Notes: generated by a model from the letters alone, not told the origin. DNA of 33,858 nucleotides from Candidatus Yonathbacteria bacterium (GCA_016215205.1 JACRKU010000003.1:1-33858), one strand, 5' to 3'. Numbered from the stretch's first letter, positions 17,776 through 27,999 are shown. Numbers and translations are program-made.

Positions 17776-17897
17776 AGGCCGCTCGCTAAATTCTTTTCAT
17801 GGTACGGATTTTTTGAAGCTTAAAAAATCCTGAAATGCTCGTGTCGACACACTCACAACCTCATAAAAAGCAATTTGGCTCGCTCTGAGGACAGGAT

Positions 17898-17957
17898 GCG
17901 AAACAAAGAAAAAATCCTAGCAACTTTAGAGTTGCTAGGATTTTTTCTTTGTTTCGC
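17898..17957. terminator. Bidirectional terminator between convergent efp and rpsR
   Basis: Perfect 27-bp inverted repeat GCGAAACAAAGAAAAAATCCTAGCAAC-TTTAGA-GTTGCTAGGATTTTTTCTTTGTTTCGC. Confidence 0.85.
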
Positions 17958-17962
17958 ACTAT

Positions 17963-18172
17963 TTATTTCGCGACAAATGGAAGAAGCCCCATGAAGCGCG
18001 CGCGCTTGATTGCTCCTGCGAGCTGGCGCTGATGCTTTGCGCACACGCCGGTTCGTCTTCCCGCAATCATACGCGCATGCGGAGTAAGAAACTTTTTCAA
18101 AATATCGACATCTTTATAGTCGATAAGTTTTACATTATTTGCCGTAAAGTAGCATTGGGTGTTTGTTTTCAT
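17963..18172 (-). CDS. rpsR: 30S ribosomal protein S18
   Basis: 69 aa; 'IDYKDVDILKKFLTPHARMIAGRRTGVCAKHQRQLAGAIKRARFMGLLPF'. Confidence 0.97.
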   Translation of the reverse strand: MKTNTQCYFTANNVKLIDYKDVDILKKFLTPHARMIAGRRTGVCAKHQRQLAGAIKRARFMGLLPFVAK

Positions 18173-18294
18173 GGTAGTTTTTTTAATTTAATCTAGAACA
18201 TTCAGAGGTGAGATTAAAAATTTCCACCCGCCAAAATTTTTATTAAAAAACTTAGGCAGATAAGAAAATTATAGTCGCTTCGCTTCTTAATTTT

Positions 18295-18759
18295 CTAAAA
18301 AGGAATGTCGTCCGGGCTGATATCCTCCTGTGGGTATTCAATGGTTTCAAGAGATTCTTGTACGGGGGCGGGTGCTCCCTTTGATGAACCTCTCGGCGCA
18401 GAGTATCCGCCTCCGGCTGGTGCTCCGCTCGCGCGCGGTCCAAACTGCATCGTGTCGGCAATAATCTCGGTGCGATATTTTTTCCCGCCACTTGTCGCAT
18501 CATCCCAACTGCGAGTCTGCATGCGACCTTCGATAAACACAGCGGAGCCCTTTTTCAAGTATTGAGCCGCGAGCTCTGCAAGCTTGGCGAACATCACGAT
18601 ATTGTGATAGTCCACGCTCTCCTGCTTGGCGCCGCTTTTATCTTTCCAAACACGGTTGGTTGCAAGGCTGAAATTTGTCACTTGCTGCCCGGACGGAAGC
18701 GCCCTCATTTCCGGGTCGCGCGTCAAGTTCCCATAAACCATTGCTTTGTTGATATACAT
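18295..18759 (-). CDS. ssb: Single-stranded DNA-binding protein
   Basis: 154 aa; OB-fold 'MYINKAMVYGNLTRDPEMRALPSGQQVTNFSLATNR', acidic C-terminal tip 'DISPDDIPF'. Confidence 0.98.
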   Translation of the reverse strand: MYINKAMVYGNLTRDPEMRALPSGQQVTNFSLATNRVWKDKSGAKQESVDYHNIVMFAKLAELAAQYLKKGSAVFIEGRMQTRSWDDATSGGKKYRTEIIADTMQFGPRASGAPAGGGYSAPRGSSKGAPAPVQESLETIEYPQEDISPDDIPF

Positions 18760-18928
18760 AATTGTAATTAATTTCTACTTTTACGGTTTGAGACCGAGAA
18801 CCTATAAGGGCTTACATTTTGGATGCAGTCCGATGCGCCCGTGAGTATTCTGACCAAGCTGTATAGTAATACTGCGCGGGAAGAAACGGAGCGGGCAACA
18901 AAGGAATGCGCCAAAATTAAGTTCTTAT

Positions 18929-19405
18929 TTATGCTACCAATTCTTCAATGGCCTTGTCCAGTGCGTCTTCGACCGGCGCCACTACTGCTGTTTCTTCTAC
19001 GGCGGCTACAACCTCTTCTTCTGACGCTCTTACTTTTGTAGAAGCAAACTTCTTTGCAATAAACGTATTCTCGCGAACAGTTTTTACAATGATGTAGCGA
19101 AGAACATTTTCGTCTTTTTTGAGACCTTCTTCAAGCTCGGAGATAGCCACGGGGGAAGCTTCAAACTTAATCCACCCGAAATAGGCTTCATCAAAGCGCT
19201 TGTTCTTGTGGTCGATTGTTTTCACAATCTGATAGGCGAGGTCGATGAATACGGGTAATTCCTCGGCGATAATATCCTTGGAAATCCGTTCAATCATACC
19301 ACGCACGGCTCCCGACGCTTCCGGGATTTGCCCGTCTGCAAGCGTTGGAACGAGATGGTAGCCTAGCTCGTAAATGCGAGGCTCCGTGTGTTCATTATGA
19401 TTCAT
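18929..19405 (-). CDS. rpsF: 30S ribosomal protein S6
   Basis: 158 aa; 'YELGYHLVP...', 'FGWIKFEASP'; rpsF-ssb-rpsR order. Confidence 0.9.
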   Translation of the reverse strand: MNHNEHTEPRIYELGYHLVPTLADGQIPEASGAVRGMIERISKDIIAEELPVFIDLAYQIVKTIDHKNKRFDEAYFGWIKFEASPVAISELEEGLKKDENVLRYIIVKTVRENTFIAKKFASTKVRASEEEVVAAVEETAVVAPVEDALDKAIEELVA

Positions 19406-19434
19406 GTTTTTTTAATTAACCTAGTAACTCGTGT

Positions 19435-19463
19435 ATCCTACCAGAGAGAGCCATATAAGTCAA
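19435..19463 (-). promoter_or_regulatory. Sigma70-type promoter of rpsF-ssb-rpsR
   Basis: Minus strand TTGACT (19458-19463), 17-nt spacer, TAGGAT (19435-19440). Confidence 0.65.
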
Positions 19464-19481
19464 AAAATGCATAGGCCTCGC

Positions 19482-20300
19482 CTATGGGGTGATATTGAAT
19501 GTCCGCAGGGCATTTTGAACAAGCGCGATACGGACAGTTTCAAAATCTTCTCCGCGAATCTCGGCGATTTTTTTCACCACCTCTTCCACATAAATAGGCT
19601 CATTGCGTTTCCCGCGATACGGTACAGGAGAAACATAGGGGCAGTCGGTCTCGGACATAATTTTGTCGAGTGGGGCGAGGCGCACCGCTTCATCGTATTC
19701 ATTTGAAAATGTTATGACACCGGTAAACGAAATCGTGAAATCGAGTTCAAAATATTCGCGCGCGATATTGATAGTCTGCGAAAAAAAATGCACATTGCCT
19801 CGGAGGCGCTTCCCTGCCATCTTTTTCTTTTCAGATAGAATTTCAAGGATATCTTGGTGCGCATCCGCAATAGCCTTGTCACTGTCACGCACATGGAGCA
19901 TAAGCGGTAAATTTCGCGCAAGCGCAAAGTCGATTTGTGCTTCAAAAAGTTCACGCTGGCGCGTTTTTCCCGCGGCGACGTCTGAAACATCGCCAAGGCG
20001 CGAGTAATCAAGCCCGCACTCCCCCACAAGAACAACGCGCGGAGACAGAACAAGGTCTACAAAAAGTAGTTCGCGAAATTTTTCGTTTCGGTCGTCAATA
20101 GGGTGAACACCGATAGACGCATATACTCCGCCACCTACAAATGAAGCCATGGTCGTCGCCTCTTGCGAGCTTTTATAATCAGTGCCGACCATAATCGCAA
20201 AAACTCCCCTTTCGCGCATCCGCGCAAGAACATCATTCCTGTCTTCATCAAAACGCGCGTCATTCACATGCGCATGGATGTCAAAAAATCGCGGAACCAT
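19482..20300 (-). CDS. TatD family metal-dependent hydrolase
   Basis: 'FFDIHAHVND', 'SIGVHPIDD', 'VGECGLDYSR', 'LPLMLHVRDSD', 'MSETDCPYVSPVPYRGKRNEP'. Start at MVPRFFDIH. Confidence 0.93.
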   Translation of the reverse strand: MVPRFFDIHAHVNDARFDEDRNDVLARMRERGVFAIMVGTDYKSSQEATTMASFVGGGVYASIGVHPIDDRNEKFRELLFVDLVLSPRVVLVGECGLDYSRLGDVSDVAAGKTRQRELFEAQIDFALARNLPLMLHVRDSDKAIADAHQDILEILSEKKKMAGKRLRGNVHFFSQTINIAREYFELDFTISFTGVITFSNEYDEAVRLAPLDKIMSETDCPYVSPVPYRGKRNEPIYVEEVVKKIAEIRGEDFETVRIALVQNALRTFNITP

Positions 20301-20301
20301 A

Positions 20302-21870
20302 TCATTCTTTGCGCTTAAAAAGCGGCTCTGCGGGAGCTTTTGATGAAAAAGCTGTCTCGCCATTCGCACTTACGGAAGCACCCACCAATTCGAGAATTGT
20401 TTTCGCTGTGTCCGGCATCATAGGGATAAGCATTTGTGCGACCTCTCGAAGACCGTACAAAAGTCCCCAAATAACATTCTCGGCAGCCTTTTTGTCCGTC
20501 TTTACGAGCTTAAACGGCTCGAAGTCAGTGACAAATTGGTCGAGGTGTGAAATGAGCTCCCAGATAACATCTGCGGCCTTGTTTATTTCATTCGCGCTCA
20601 TATAAGCATGGTAGCGTGTAAGGATACTGTTTGTAATAATGTACGGAATGTTCAACCCCGCAACATCTCCAGATATTTCTACGGCTGAAATTTTTGTGCG
20701 AATGGCGGGGACGCTTGCGACATCTCCCGTGACATTCCCGACAAAATATTGCTCCGCCATTTTAAGCGTGCGCGAGACCAGATTACCCAACCCGTTCGCA
20801 AGGTTTGCATTATAAACTTCTTTGAATTTTTCACGAGTCAAATCCCAGTCTTCCGAGGGAGTTACCTCTCGTGCGAAGTAGTACCGCAGAGCATCTTTTC
20901 CGTACTCCGCAATAAATTCACCGGGGCTTAAAACATTCCCGAGAGTTTTCGACATTTTTTTACCGCCGGAATTTACAAATCCGTGAACCAAGAGCTCGCG
21001 CGGGAGCGGAAGCTTTGCGGAAAGAAGCATTGCTATCCACAAAAGCGCGTGAAATCTCACAATATCTTTCCCGAGTACCTGAATGTCTGCAGGCCAAAAA
21101 ATTTTAAATTTTTCTTCGTTATCGCTTCCGTAACCGAGTGCGGAAATATAATTTGAAAGGGCGTCGCACCATACATACATAAGCTGTGCTGGGTCATTGG
21201 GCACCGGAATCCCCCATGGAATTGCGCGCTCTGGGCGTGAAATGCTCACATCGCCCAAAACGCTTTCGCCTGAAGGACCAGCTATGAGCGCAATCATTTC
21301 ATTAACTTTTGACTGTGGCGTTATCTTGAGAACACCCTCTTCCATAAGTCGCCTTATCTCCGAACCGTATTTTGAAAGTTTAAAAAAATAATTTTCTTCC
21401 TCAATGTGTTCGGGTGCGGTGTCGTGGTGTACGCATTTCCCGTTGACGAGTTCCTTTTCCGTAATAAACGCTTCGCACCCTACACAATACAACCCTTTGT
21501 ATGTGCCTTTATAAATATCTCCAGCCTCTTCGAGCGCGCGCCACAGCTTTTTCGCTCCGGGCCAATGGAGTTCTTTGTCGGATGTGCGAATAAAAAAATC
21601 GTTTGATACGCCGAGCTCCCGGATAAGCGCTTCCATCTTTGCAACATTTTCGTTTACAAAAGCTTGCGGACCAAGATTTACTTTTTGCGCCGCGCGCACG
21701 ATCTTGTCGCCATGCTCGTCAGAACCCGTTAGGAAAAAAGTTTTGTCTCCGACTGCGCGATGATATCTCGCTAAAATATCCGAAAGTATGAGCGTATATG
21801 TATGCCCGATGTGCAGTTCCGCATTCGCATAAAAAATCGGCGTAGTGATGTAGAATTTTTTCTCACTCAT
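20302..21870 (-). CDS. metG: Methionyl-tRNA synthetase
   Basis: 'FYITTPIFYANAELHIGHTYT', 'FLTGSDEHGDKI', 'KMSKTLGNVLSPGE'. Confidence 0.97.
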   Translation of the reverse strand: MSEKKFYITTPIFYANAELHIGHTYTLILSDILARYHRAVGDKTFFLTGSDEHGDKIVRAAQKVNLGPQAFVNENVAKMEALIRELGVSNDFFIRTSDKELHWPGAKKLWRALEEAGDIYKGTYKGLYCVGCEAFITEKELVNGKCVHHDTAPEHIEEENYFFKLSKYGSEIRRLMEEGVLKITPQSKVNEMIALIAGPSGESVLGDVSISRPERAIPWGIPVPNDPAQLMYVWCDALSNYISALGYGSDNEEKFKIFWPADIQVLGKDIVRFHALLWIAMLLSAKLPLPRELLVHGFVNSGGKKMSKTLGNVLSPGEFIAEYGKDALRYYFAREVTPSEDWDLTREKFKEVYNANLANGLGNLVSRTLKMAEQYFVGNVTGDVASVPAIRTKISAVEISGDVAGLNIPYIITNSILTRYHAYMSANEINKAADVIWELISHLDQFVTDFEPFKLVKTDKKAAENVIWGLLYGLREVAQMLIPMMPDTAKTILELVGASVSANGETAFSSKAPAEPLFKRKE

Positions 21871-21880
21871 AAAAACATGA

Positions 21881-22951
21881 TTAGGCAAGCAACCCCTTTT
21901 TGCGTTCTATGTCTTCCACGAGCTCCATAATTGCGGCGGCAACAGGGACAGAGATGAGGATACCCAAAAACCCACCGAGCTGTGCGCCGATAATAAGGGC
22001 TAGGATGACAAGGATTGGTGGAACACCGACGACTTTTCGTACGACCAGCGGATAAATAAGGTGACTTTCAAACTGCTGAACGAGAAGATAAAATCCTGCA
22101 ACAACAGCCGCTAATGTCGGACCTCCAACCGTAGCAGCCAGTATAACGCCTGGAACTGCGGAGAGAATCGGACCGAACACTGGAATAATTTCCAAAACAC
22201 CTGCAAGAAGAGCGAGCGACATAGCGTACGGCACGCTAAAAATAGTGAGCCCGAGATACACGAGCACAAAGATGAGGACGCCGAGGAGCAGCTGCCCTTG
22301 CATCCATTTTCCAATCTTCGCCTTTGAGCGTTCCCATAAATTTATCGCGTACTCCTCGTTTCCAAACGGAATGATAATTCGCAAAAAATTTTCAATGCCG
22401 CGCTCCTGCATCGCAAAATAAAACGACAGAACAACAATAAGCACAAAACTAAATATACCTCCAAAGATTGCGCCAGCGGCGCCAAGCACTCCTTGGCTTG
22501 CAGTAGCACCGCCTGAAATTTTACCGAACAAATCTTCGAGTGCCGGATTTACAGAGGAAACGGCGGCTTTGTTGTCACCCCAGAAAGTATTAGACAAAAT
22601 ATTTTTATCACCTAAAATGTTTTTATCGACAGACTGTATCATCCCGGGGAGTTTTTGGGTAATATCCGATGCCTCGTTTATAATCGGCGGCACAAACCCG
22701 ATGATGAGACTGAGGAATACTCCGGCAATACCAACATACATCGCAAGCACGGCGGGAATACGATGAATGCGAAAACGTGAAAGAAATTTGATTCCCGGTT
22801 CAATAGATGAAGCAAGGATAACCGATGTGACGATAACCATCACAAGGTCGCGCAAAATCCATAGCACCCATGCGCCCAAAAAGATGGCGACAGATTTTAC
22901 AACAGTACCGGCGGTAATAGAGATGACAGTATCTTTTTCCTGACCTTTCAT
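21881..22951 (-). CDS. AI-2E family transporter (PerM-like)
   Basis: 'VLWILRDLVMVIVTSVILASSIEPGIKFL...', 'VLEIIPVFGPILSAVPGVILA', 'LVQQFESHLIYPLVVRKVVGVPPI'. Confidence 0.9.
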   Translation of the reverse strand: MKGQEKDTVISITAGTVVKSVAIFLGAWVLWILRDLVMVIVTSVILASSIEPGIKFLSRFRIHRIPAVLAMYVGIAGVFLSLIIGFVPPIINEASDITQKLPGMIQSVDKNILGDKNILSNTFWGDNKAAVSSVNPALEDLFGKISGGATASQGVLGAAGAIFGGIFSFVLIVVLSFYFAMQERGIENFLRIIIPFGNEEYAINLWERSKAKIGKWMQGQLLLGVLIFVLVYLGLTIFSVPYAMSLALLAGVLEIIPVFGPILSAVPGVILAATVGGPTLAAVVAGFYLLVQQFESHLIYPLVVRKVVGVPPILVILALIIGAQLGGFLGILISVPVAAAIMELVEDIERKKGLLA

Positions 22952-22975
22952 ATGGACATCATAACACAAAGAAGG

Positions 22976-24244
22976 CTAGAATTTAAGAAGTGACTTGAGC
23001 GCTCCGCTGTCCTTGGTAGGACCAATAAGCGCAAGGTTCAAGTTTTTCTCCACAAAAATCTTCTTGGCAATTTTACGCACGTCTTCCGCCGTCACTGCGC
23101 GAATGAGGCGTTCGCGCTCTTTTGGGGTGCGTATTTCACGACGGAGCACTTCTTGTGTGCCGTAATACTCTGCAAGGTCGTCTGATGACTCAAGTCCGAG
23201 ATACATCATCCCAACTAAATGCTCCTTTACCTTTGCAAGCTCGCCCTCGGAAACGAGGCTGTCTTTCAATTTCGCAAGCTCGCCAATAATAGCGCGCAGG
23301 ACTTCTTCGAGGCGGTTATTTGCAACACCTGCGGACACGGCAAAATATCCGCTGTCGGTGGATGCTCTGTTTCCGGCATTCACATAGTACCCAACTCCCA
23401 TTTCGTCCCGGATTTTTCTGAAAAGTCGCGATGACATTCCGCTCCCGAGCACGCCGCCCAAAACAGCGAGAATCAGATTGCGCGCATCATACACGGGAAA
23501 CGACCTCACTCCGAGAACAAGGTGCGTTTGGTCGGTTTCTTTAAACCGCGCTCTGACATGCGGCTCTGACTGCGTGTCGCGCGTTTTTTTCTTGCCTATC
23601 TTTTTGTTTTCGGCAATCCCATTAAAACTTCTTGCAATTTCTTTGAATGCGCGCGCAGAATCTATGTTTCCGGAAACTATCACGGTCGTCGCGCTCGCCA
23701 CATAGTGCGCCTTGCGATATGCCACGAAATCTTTGCGGGACATTTCGCGCACAACATCGCGCTCGCCGGTAATAGTCCACCCAGCCGGCTGGTCGCCATA
23801 AAGAAGATTCATCCATACTTCGTGCACTTTTTGCATCGGCATATCGTCGTACATATTTATTTCGTCCACAATCACTCCCTTTTCTTTTTCTATTTCATCT
23901 TCTTTGAGAAGCGGGTTTATGTACAGGTCTGAAACAACATCGAGAAGTTTTGAAAAATCCATTGCCTTTCCTTTTGCGTAGTAGCCCGTAAACTCCTGTC
24001 CGGTAAATGCATTGTATTCGCACCCGAGCGTATCAAGCTCTTTTGAAAGGTCGCTCGTGTTGGGGCGCGTGGTCGTCCCTTTGAAACACATATGCTCCAG
24101 AAAATGCGAGAGTCCGTTCTTCTCTTTGATTTCGTACTTCGAACCCGTCTCCACAAGGACGAGCACCGTCACGGTCGGATTATCCGCCATCGGAACCGCG
24201 ATCATACGCATGCCATTGGGTAATGTTTTTTTCTTGAATTTCAT
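22976..24244 (-). CDS. M16 family zinc peptidase
   Basis: HxxEH motif 'LSHFLEHMCFKGT', 'KEKGVIVDEINMYDDMP', C-terminal M16 half. Start at MKFKKKTLPNGMR. Confidence 0.93.
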   Translation of the reverse strand: MKFKKKTLPNGMRMIAVPMADNPTVTVLVLVETGSKYEIKEKNGLSHFLEHMCFKGTTTRPNTSDLSKELDTLGCEYNAFTGQEFTGYYAKGKAMDFSKLLDVVSDLYINPLLKEDEIEKEKGVIVDEINMYDDMPMQKVHEVWMNLLYGDQPAGWTITGERDVVREMSRKDFVAYRKAHYVASATTVIVSGNIDSARAFKEIARSFNGIAENKKIGKKKTRDTQSEPHVRARFKETDQTHLVLGVRSFPVYDARNLILAVLGGVLGSGMSSRLFRKIRDEMGVGYYVNAGNRASTDSGYFAVSAGVANNRLEEVLRAIIGELAKLKDSLVSEGELAKVKEHLVGMMYLGLESSDDLAEYYGTQEVLRREIRTPKERERLIRAVTAEDVRKIAKKIFVEKNLNLALIGPTKDSGALKSLLKF

Positions 24245-24280
24245 AGTGAATGAAGTGTAGCACACGAAGCAGGCAAAAGA

Positions 24281-24308
24281 AAAACGGCTCGATTTCTCGA
24301 GCCGTTTT
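24281..24308 (-). terminator. Intrinsic terminator
   Basis: AAAACGGCTCGA TTTC TCGAGCCGTTTT, downstream of the 24329-24706 CDS. Confidence 0.75.
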
Positions 24309-24328
24309 GAACACAACAGCAATTAGCG

Positions 24329-24706
24329 TTATCTATTTTTCGGGACCAGAAATCTTTCCTTGTCTCCCTTTATGTCAAACATATCAAATCCGTCTTTGTT
24401 GCTCACGCACACCCGAAGTTTACTGGTCTTATCGCGAACAATTACAACATCGTGTTTACCGAATATCATCTCACCCTCAATGGGATAAATGATTTTCGGC
24501 ATCTCTTTTTCGGTAAGCATTCGCCCTTTACCGGCATAGTAAGCGCTAAAGAACGCCAGAATCCCAAAAACAGCGGCGGGTATAAAAAACCTCAAGTCGG
24601 ATTGAGTTACCGCCACGACAATAAAAAGCACGCACAGTGAAGCGGTAATTAGGGCATGTTTCGTTGCGTACCTCCAGAAGTTGTCAAGAAAAATCAGTAG
24701 AACCAA
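24329..24706 (-). CDS. Small membrane protein of unknown function
   Basis: 125 aa, TTG start; two hydrophobic helices then a beta-rich C-terminal part. Confidence 0.55.
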   Translation of the reverse strand: MVLLIFLDNFWRYATKHALITASLCVLFIVVAVTQSDLRFFIPAAVFGILAFFSAYYAGKGRMLTEKEMPKIIYPIEGEMIFGKHDVVIVRDKTSKLRVCVSNKDGFDMFDIKGDKERFLVPKNR

Positions 24707-24721
24707 ACCTTAAAAAGCTGC

Positions 24722-26065
24722 TTAAAATATAGCGTTTTTAAGGTAATTTGTCAATTCACTGATTTGGAGGCGCTGTTGCGTGCCGGTGTCGCGGTCGCGG
24801 ACAGTGACAGTGTCTTTGTGCTCTGGAGTTTCACCGAGCGTATCAAAATCAATCACAATGCAAAATGGCGTGCCGATTTCATCCTGACGGCGATAGCGCT
24901 TGCCCACATTACCGTTGTCGTCCCACATTATTTGGGGAATTTCTTTTTTAAGCATTGCGTACACTTCGCGCGCTTTTTCCACAAGCTCGGGTTTGTTTTT
25001 AAGGAGCGGAGAGATGGCGGCTTTGATGGGAGCCACGCACGGATGAAACTTCAAGTACTCGCGCGGGCTGTCGCCCATCGTATCTTCGGTGTATGCGGAA
25101 AGAAGCACGGCAAGCATAGTGCGATCCAAACCAAACGATGGCTCTATTACGTGCGGCATAAACTTTTCTCCAGCTTCCTCGTCGCGATACGACAAATCCA
25201 CTTTGCTTGCCTCGCTATGACGCGAGAGGTCGAAGTCGGTGCGATATGCAAGACCGTAAAGCTCTTTTTGTCCGAACGGATAATCAAATTCGAAATCAAT
25301 CGTGCGTTTTGAATAGTGCGCGCGGTCTTCTATCTCCACCTCGTGCACGCGCGCGCGGTCAATGCCAACCACATCAATCCATGTGTTCATCGCCACGCGC
25401 CATTCTTCAAATGCGCGCGACCAATCGCTTTCCTTTACAAAATATTCAATCTCCATTTGCTCGAGTTCGCGCAAGCGAAAAATAAAATCACGCGGTGTGA
25501 TTTCGTTCCTGAATGCTTTGCCGACCTGCCCCATGCCAAACGGCATCTTTGGATGAAACGAGTCTACGACATTTTTAAAATTGACAAACATTCCTTGTGC
25601 CGTTTCAGGTCGAAGGTACGAAATAGACGACGAGTCTTCCATCGCGCCGACGCGCGTACTAAGCATCATATTAAACTGTCGCTCCGCGCCAGTGGTACCG
25701 CCACAGGCGGGACACTTTGTCCTGTCTTCAAGCTGGTCCGCGCGAAAACGCTTTTTGCATTTTGTACATTCGACAAGCGGGTCCGCAAAGCCGGCAACGT
25801 GCCCTGTCGTTTCCCATACGCGCGGGTTCATCAAAATCGCCGCATCCATACCGTACATATCATCACGGCCGTCGACAAACATCCTCCACCAGAGATTCTT
25901 GATATTATTTTTAAGCGCGGTGCCAAGAGGACCGTAGTCGTAAGTTCCCGCGAGTCCGCCATAGATTTCGGACCCTTGGTAAATAAAACCGCGGCGCTTG
26001 CAGAGCGACACGAGTTTTTCCATCATATCCGCGGGATATGCCTTCTTTTCTTTTCCTTCTGTCAT
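24722..26065 (-). CDS. glyS: Glycyl-tRNA synthetase (class II, homodimeric type)
   Basis: 'RRGFIYQGSEIYGGLAGTYDYGPLG', 'YLRPETAQGMFVNFKN', 'FRNEITPRDFIFRLRELEQMEIEYF', Zn motif CTKC...CPAC. Confidence 0.96.
   Translation of the reverse strand: MTEGKEKKAYPADMMEKLVSLCKRRGFIYQGSEIYGGLAGTYDYGPLGTALKNNIKNLWWRMFVDGRDDMYGMDAAILMNPRVWETTGHVAGFADPLVECTKCKKRFRADQLEDRTKCPACGGTTGAERQFNMMLSTRVGAMEDSSSISYLRPETAQGMFVNFKNVVDSFHPKMPFGMGQVGKAFRNEITPRDFIFRLRELEQMEIEYFVKESDWSRAFEEWRVAMNTWIDVVGIDRARVHEVEIEDRAHYSKRTIDFEFDYPFGQKELYGLAYRTDFDLSRHSEASKVDLSYRDEEAGEKFMPHVIEPSFGLDRTMLAVLLSAYTEDTMGDSPREYLKFHPCVAPIKAAISPLLKNKPELVEKAREVYAMLKKEIPQIMWDDNGNVGKRYRRQDEIGTPFCIVIDFDTLGETPEHKDTVTVRDRDTGTQQRLQISELTNYLKNAIF
24726..24754 (-). 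promoter_or_regulatory. Consensus promoter embedded in the 3' end of glyS
   Basis: Minus strand TTGACA (24749-24754), 17-nt spacer, TATATT (24726-24731). Confidence 0.65.
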
Positions 26066-26070
26066 AATCC

Positions 26071-27981
26071 CTAATTTACCACATTTGCATCATTTGGGCT
26101 AAATTGCGGGTCAGACGAAATGTTAGTCGTCAAAGCCGGCTTCTTGTCGTTTATTTCTGTTTTTGTGAAGTCATCCGTCCCCGCCAAAGATGTATCTCCA
26201 ATGAGAAACGGTGCACTGTTAATCTGGCTCACGCTGGGCAAAAGTGAAATCTGAAATGATGTGTCGCGCGTTCCTCCTGATGGGATGCGCCCCACATTCC
26301 ATGTTATCTCTCTCGTGCTCTCGTTATATGCAACATCCTCGCCATCCGGGTAAACTTTTCCGAGCCACTTCACATAAATAGGCAACGATGTCTTTGCCAA
26401 TACATTTGAAACGCTGTTCGAAGAGTTGCGCGCCGAAAGCGATATGGTGTACATCGTTTCTTTGTCTGCCTGCGGCGGGATTGGGCCGGTATTTTCGAAT
26501 GGTCCCGAAAAGTAGAGTCCGCGCGCGGTAATACGCAAGTCCGTCTCAAACTTTACGCTACGCGTCGCGAAAGTCGTGATGTCCTCGGAAGCGCTTGCCT
26601 CCGAAATGCGCCGAGCGGTCGCGCGCACTTCAAAAATCATTTGCGGGTTTTTTATAAGACGAGCCGCTTCAACACCGAGAGCAATTGGAGAAAAACTAAA
26701 ACTTACGATGCCGCGCGCACCCGGGTCAAGAGACGCGAGCTCGCGCGCACCCGTCTTGTCCCAAACGATAGTGTTGTCAACCGACCTGTAAAAACCGCCG
26801 CCTGACGCATAAATGGAATATCGATCAAGTATCCCGCCTTTTAATCTAACCTCGATTACCGCGTCAGAAACTCTTGTGGGATTATTATTCTGCCAAAGCA
26901 CCTCAACTTTCACCCCTTTGCCGAGGGACGCGACATTGTTCTGTGCGCGGTTATTATTTACAACGAGGTCAATCCCTAAAACCGACTTCGTAATGACACT
27001 CAATTCAGTGGTTGCATTATACACAACGCCAATAAGGCGCTCGTCTTTTGCGCTTGGAGTTCCAAGAGAAATCTTTGTGACCTTTTCCTCGTTTTCTTGC
27101 CCTTCAATAATTCCACGAATTTTTATGGTGCGTTTTTCTTGAGGCGAAAGCCCTGAAATACTCCATGTGTTTTCGCTGTACGAAGGGGCCGGATCGGCGC
27201 TTAAAAAGCTGAAGCCGGAAGGATACGCCGCAGAAATGACGAGTGTGCTGATTGGGTCCTTGCTGTTTGAAGCGACTTCTATCGCAAGATTAACCTCTTG
27301 CCCCGAACTCACTTCTTTGAGCATCTTCAGTTTTACGTTGACCGGCGATGATGCGATTTTTATCAAATATGTTTTTGATTTTTTAAGTATTGCGTTCGAG
27401 CCAGACATGCGATACTCAAGAGTCACGGATACTTCTTTATTTGTGTTATTCTCGCCGTATAAAAGCGCGCTCACGCTTGAGGTCAACGACTGTCCGGGAG
27501 TAATTGCGCCGAGATTCTTAGAAGTGCGCGGAAGCTCCGCGCTGTCTCCGACAGAATAAAACCCTGTGGGGTATTCCACAAAAAGCGTTGCCATTTCAAC
27601 GGAAACTTTGTTGTCATTTGTTATCGTAAACTTTGTTTCAAACGGCTCCCCTCCGGAAACGGTTAAGGGCGCCGCAATATCAATCGCGATGTTTTCTCCG
27701 GAAATGATGTTCGAACCGCGCCACCAAATAAATCCGGCAACTATTGCCGCGATGACAAAAAAACCTATCGAGATTTGAACAAATTTTTTCATTATACGAT
27801 GTTTTTCTTCAACGCTGAATCCTTTGTCCAAAAATGAAGTTGTGTCCTCCGCCTCACCCCACGCGGGCGCTGGTGCTGCCTCTTTGCGCGGCACAATATC
27901 CTCTATTGTGTGTGTTTTAAAATCTTTCGCATAAAGCTCTTTTTCTAGCTCTGCAATTTTATTTTTTACATCGTCCGCCAT
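26071..27981 (-). CDS. Single-pass membrane protein with extracytoplasmic DUF11/CARDB-like repeats
   Basis: 636 aa; TM 'FVQISIGFFVIAAIVAGFIWW'; repeated Ig-like segments ('PFETKFTITNDNKVSVEMATLFVEYP', 'GVKVEVLWQNNNPTRVSDAVIEVRL'). Confidence 0.6.
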   Translation of the reverse strand: MADDVKNKIAELEKELYAKDFKTHTIEDIVPRKEAAPAPAWGEAEDTTSFLDKGFSVEEKHRIMKKFVQISIGFFVIAAIVAGFIWWRGSNIISGENIAIDIAAPLTVSGGEPFETKFTITNDNKVSVEMATLFVEYPTGFYSVGDSAELPRTSKNLGAITPGQSLTSSVSALLYGENNTNKEVSVTLEYRMSGSNAILKKSKTYLIKIASSPVNVKLKMLKEVSSGQEVNLAIEVASNSKDPISTLVISAAYPSGFSFLSADPAPSYSENTWSISGLSPQEKRTIKIRGIIEGQENEEKVTKISLGTPSAKDERLIGVVYNATTELSVITKSVLGIDLVVNNNRAQNNVASLGKGVKVEVLWQNNNPTRVSDAVIEVRLKGGILDRYSIYASGGGFYRSVDNTIVWDKTGARELASLDPGARGIVSFSFSPIALGVEAARLIKNPQMIFEVRATARRISEASASEDITTFATRSVKFETDLRITARGLYFSGPFENTGPIPPQADKETMYTISLSARNSSNSVSNVLAKTSLPIYVKWLGKVYPDGEDVAYNESTREITWNVGRIPSGGTRDTSFQISLLPSVSQINSAPFLIGDTSLAGTDDFTKTEINDKKPALTTNISSDPQFSPNDANVVN

Positions 27982-27999
27982 CCTGCCATTGTACCACGA

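Noticed and set aside
18760-18928. 170-bp gap between rpsF and ssb as a possible ncRNA
   Set aside because: No convincing hairpin, promoter or conserved motif could be read by eye.
24245-24322. 26-residue N-terminal extension of the M16 peptidase ORF
   Set aside because: Extension reads through the AAAACGGCTCGA...TCGAGCCGTTTT terminator from a TTG; the natural start is MKFKKKTLPNGMR.
25316-26074. 252-aa plus-strand ORF
   Set aside because: Antisense to glyS, whose conserved motifs on the minus strand are unambiguous; composition is Arg/His/Cys-rich as expected for a shadow ORF.
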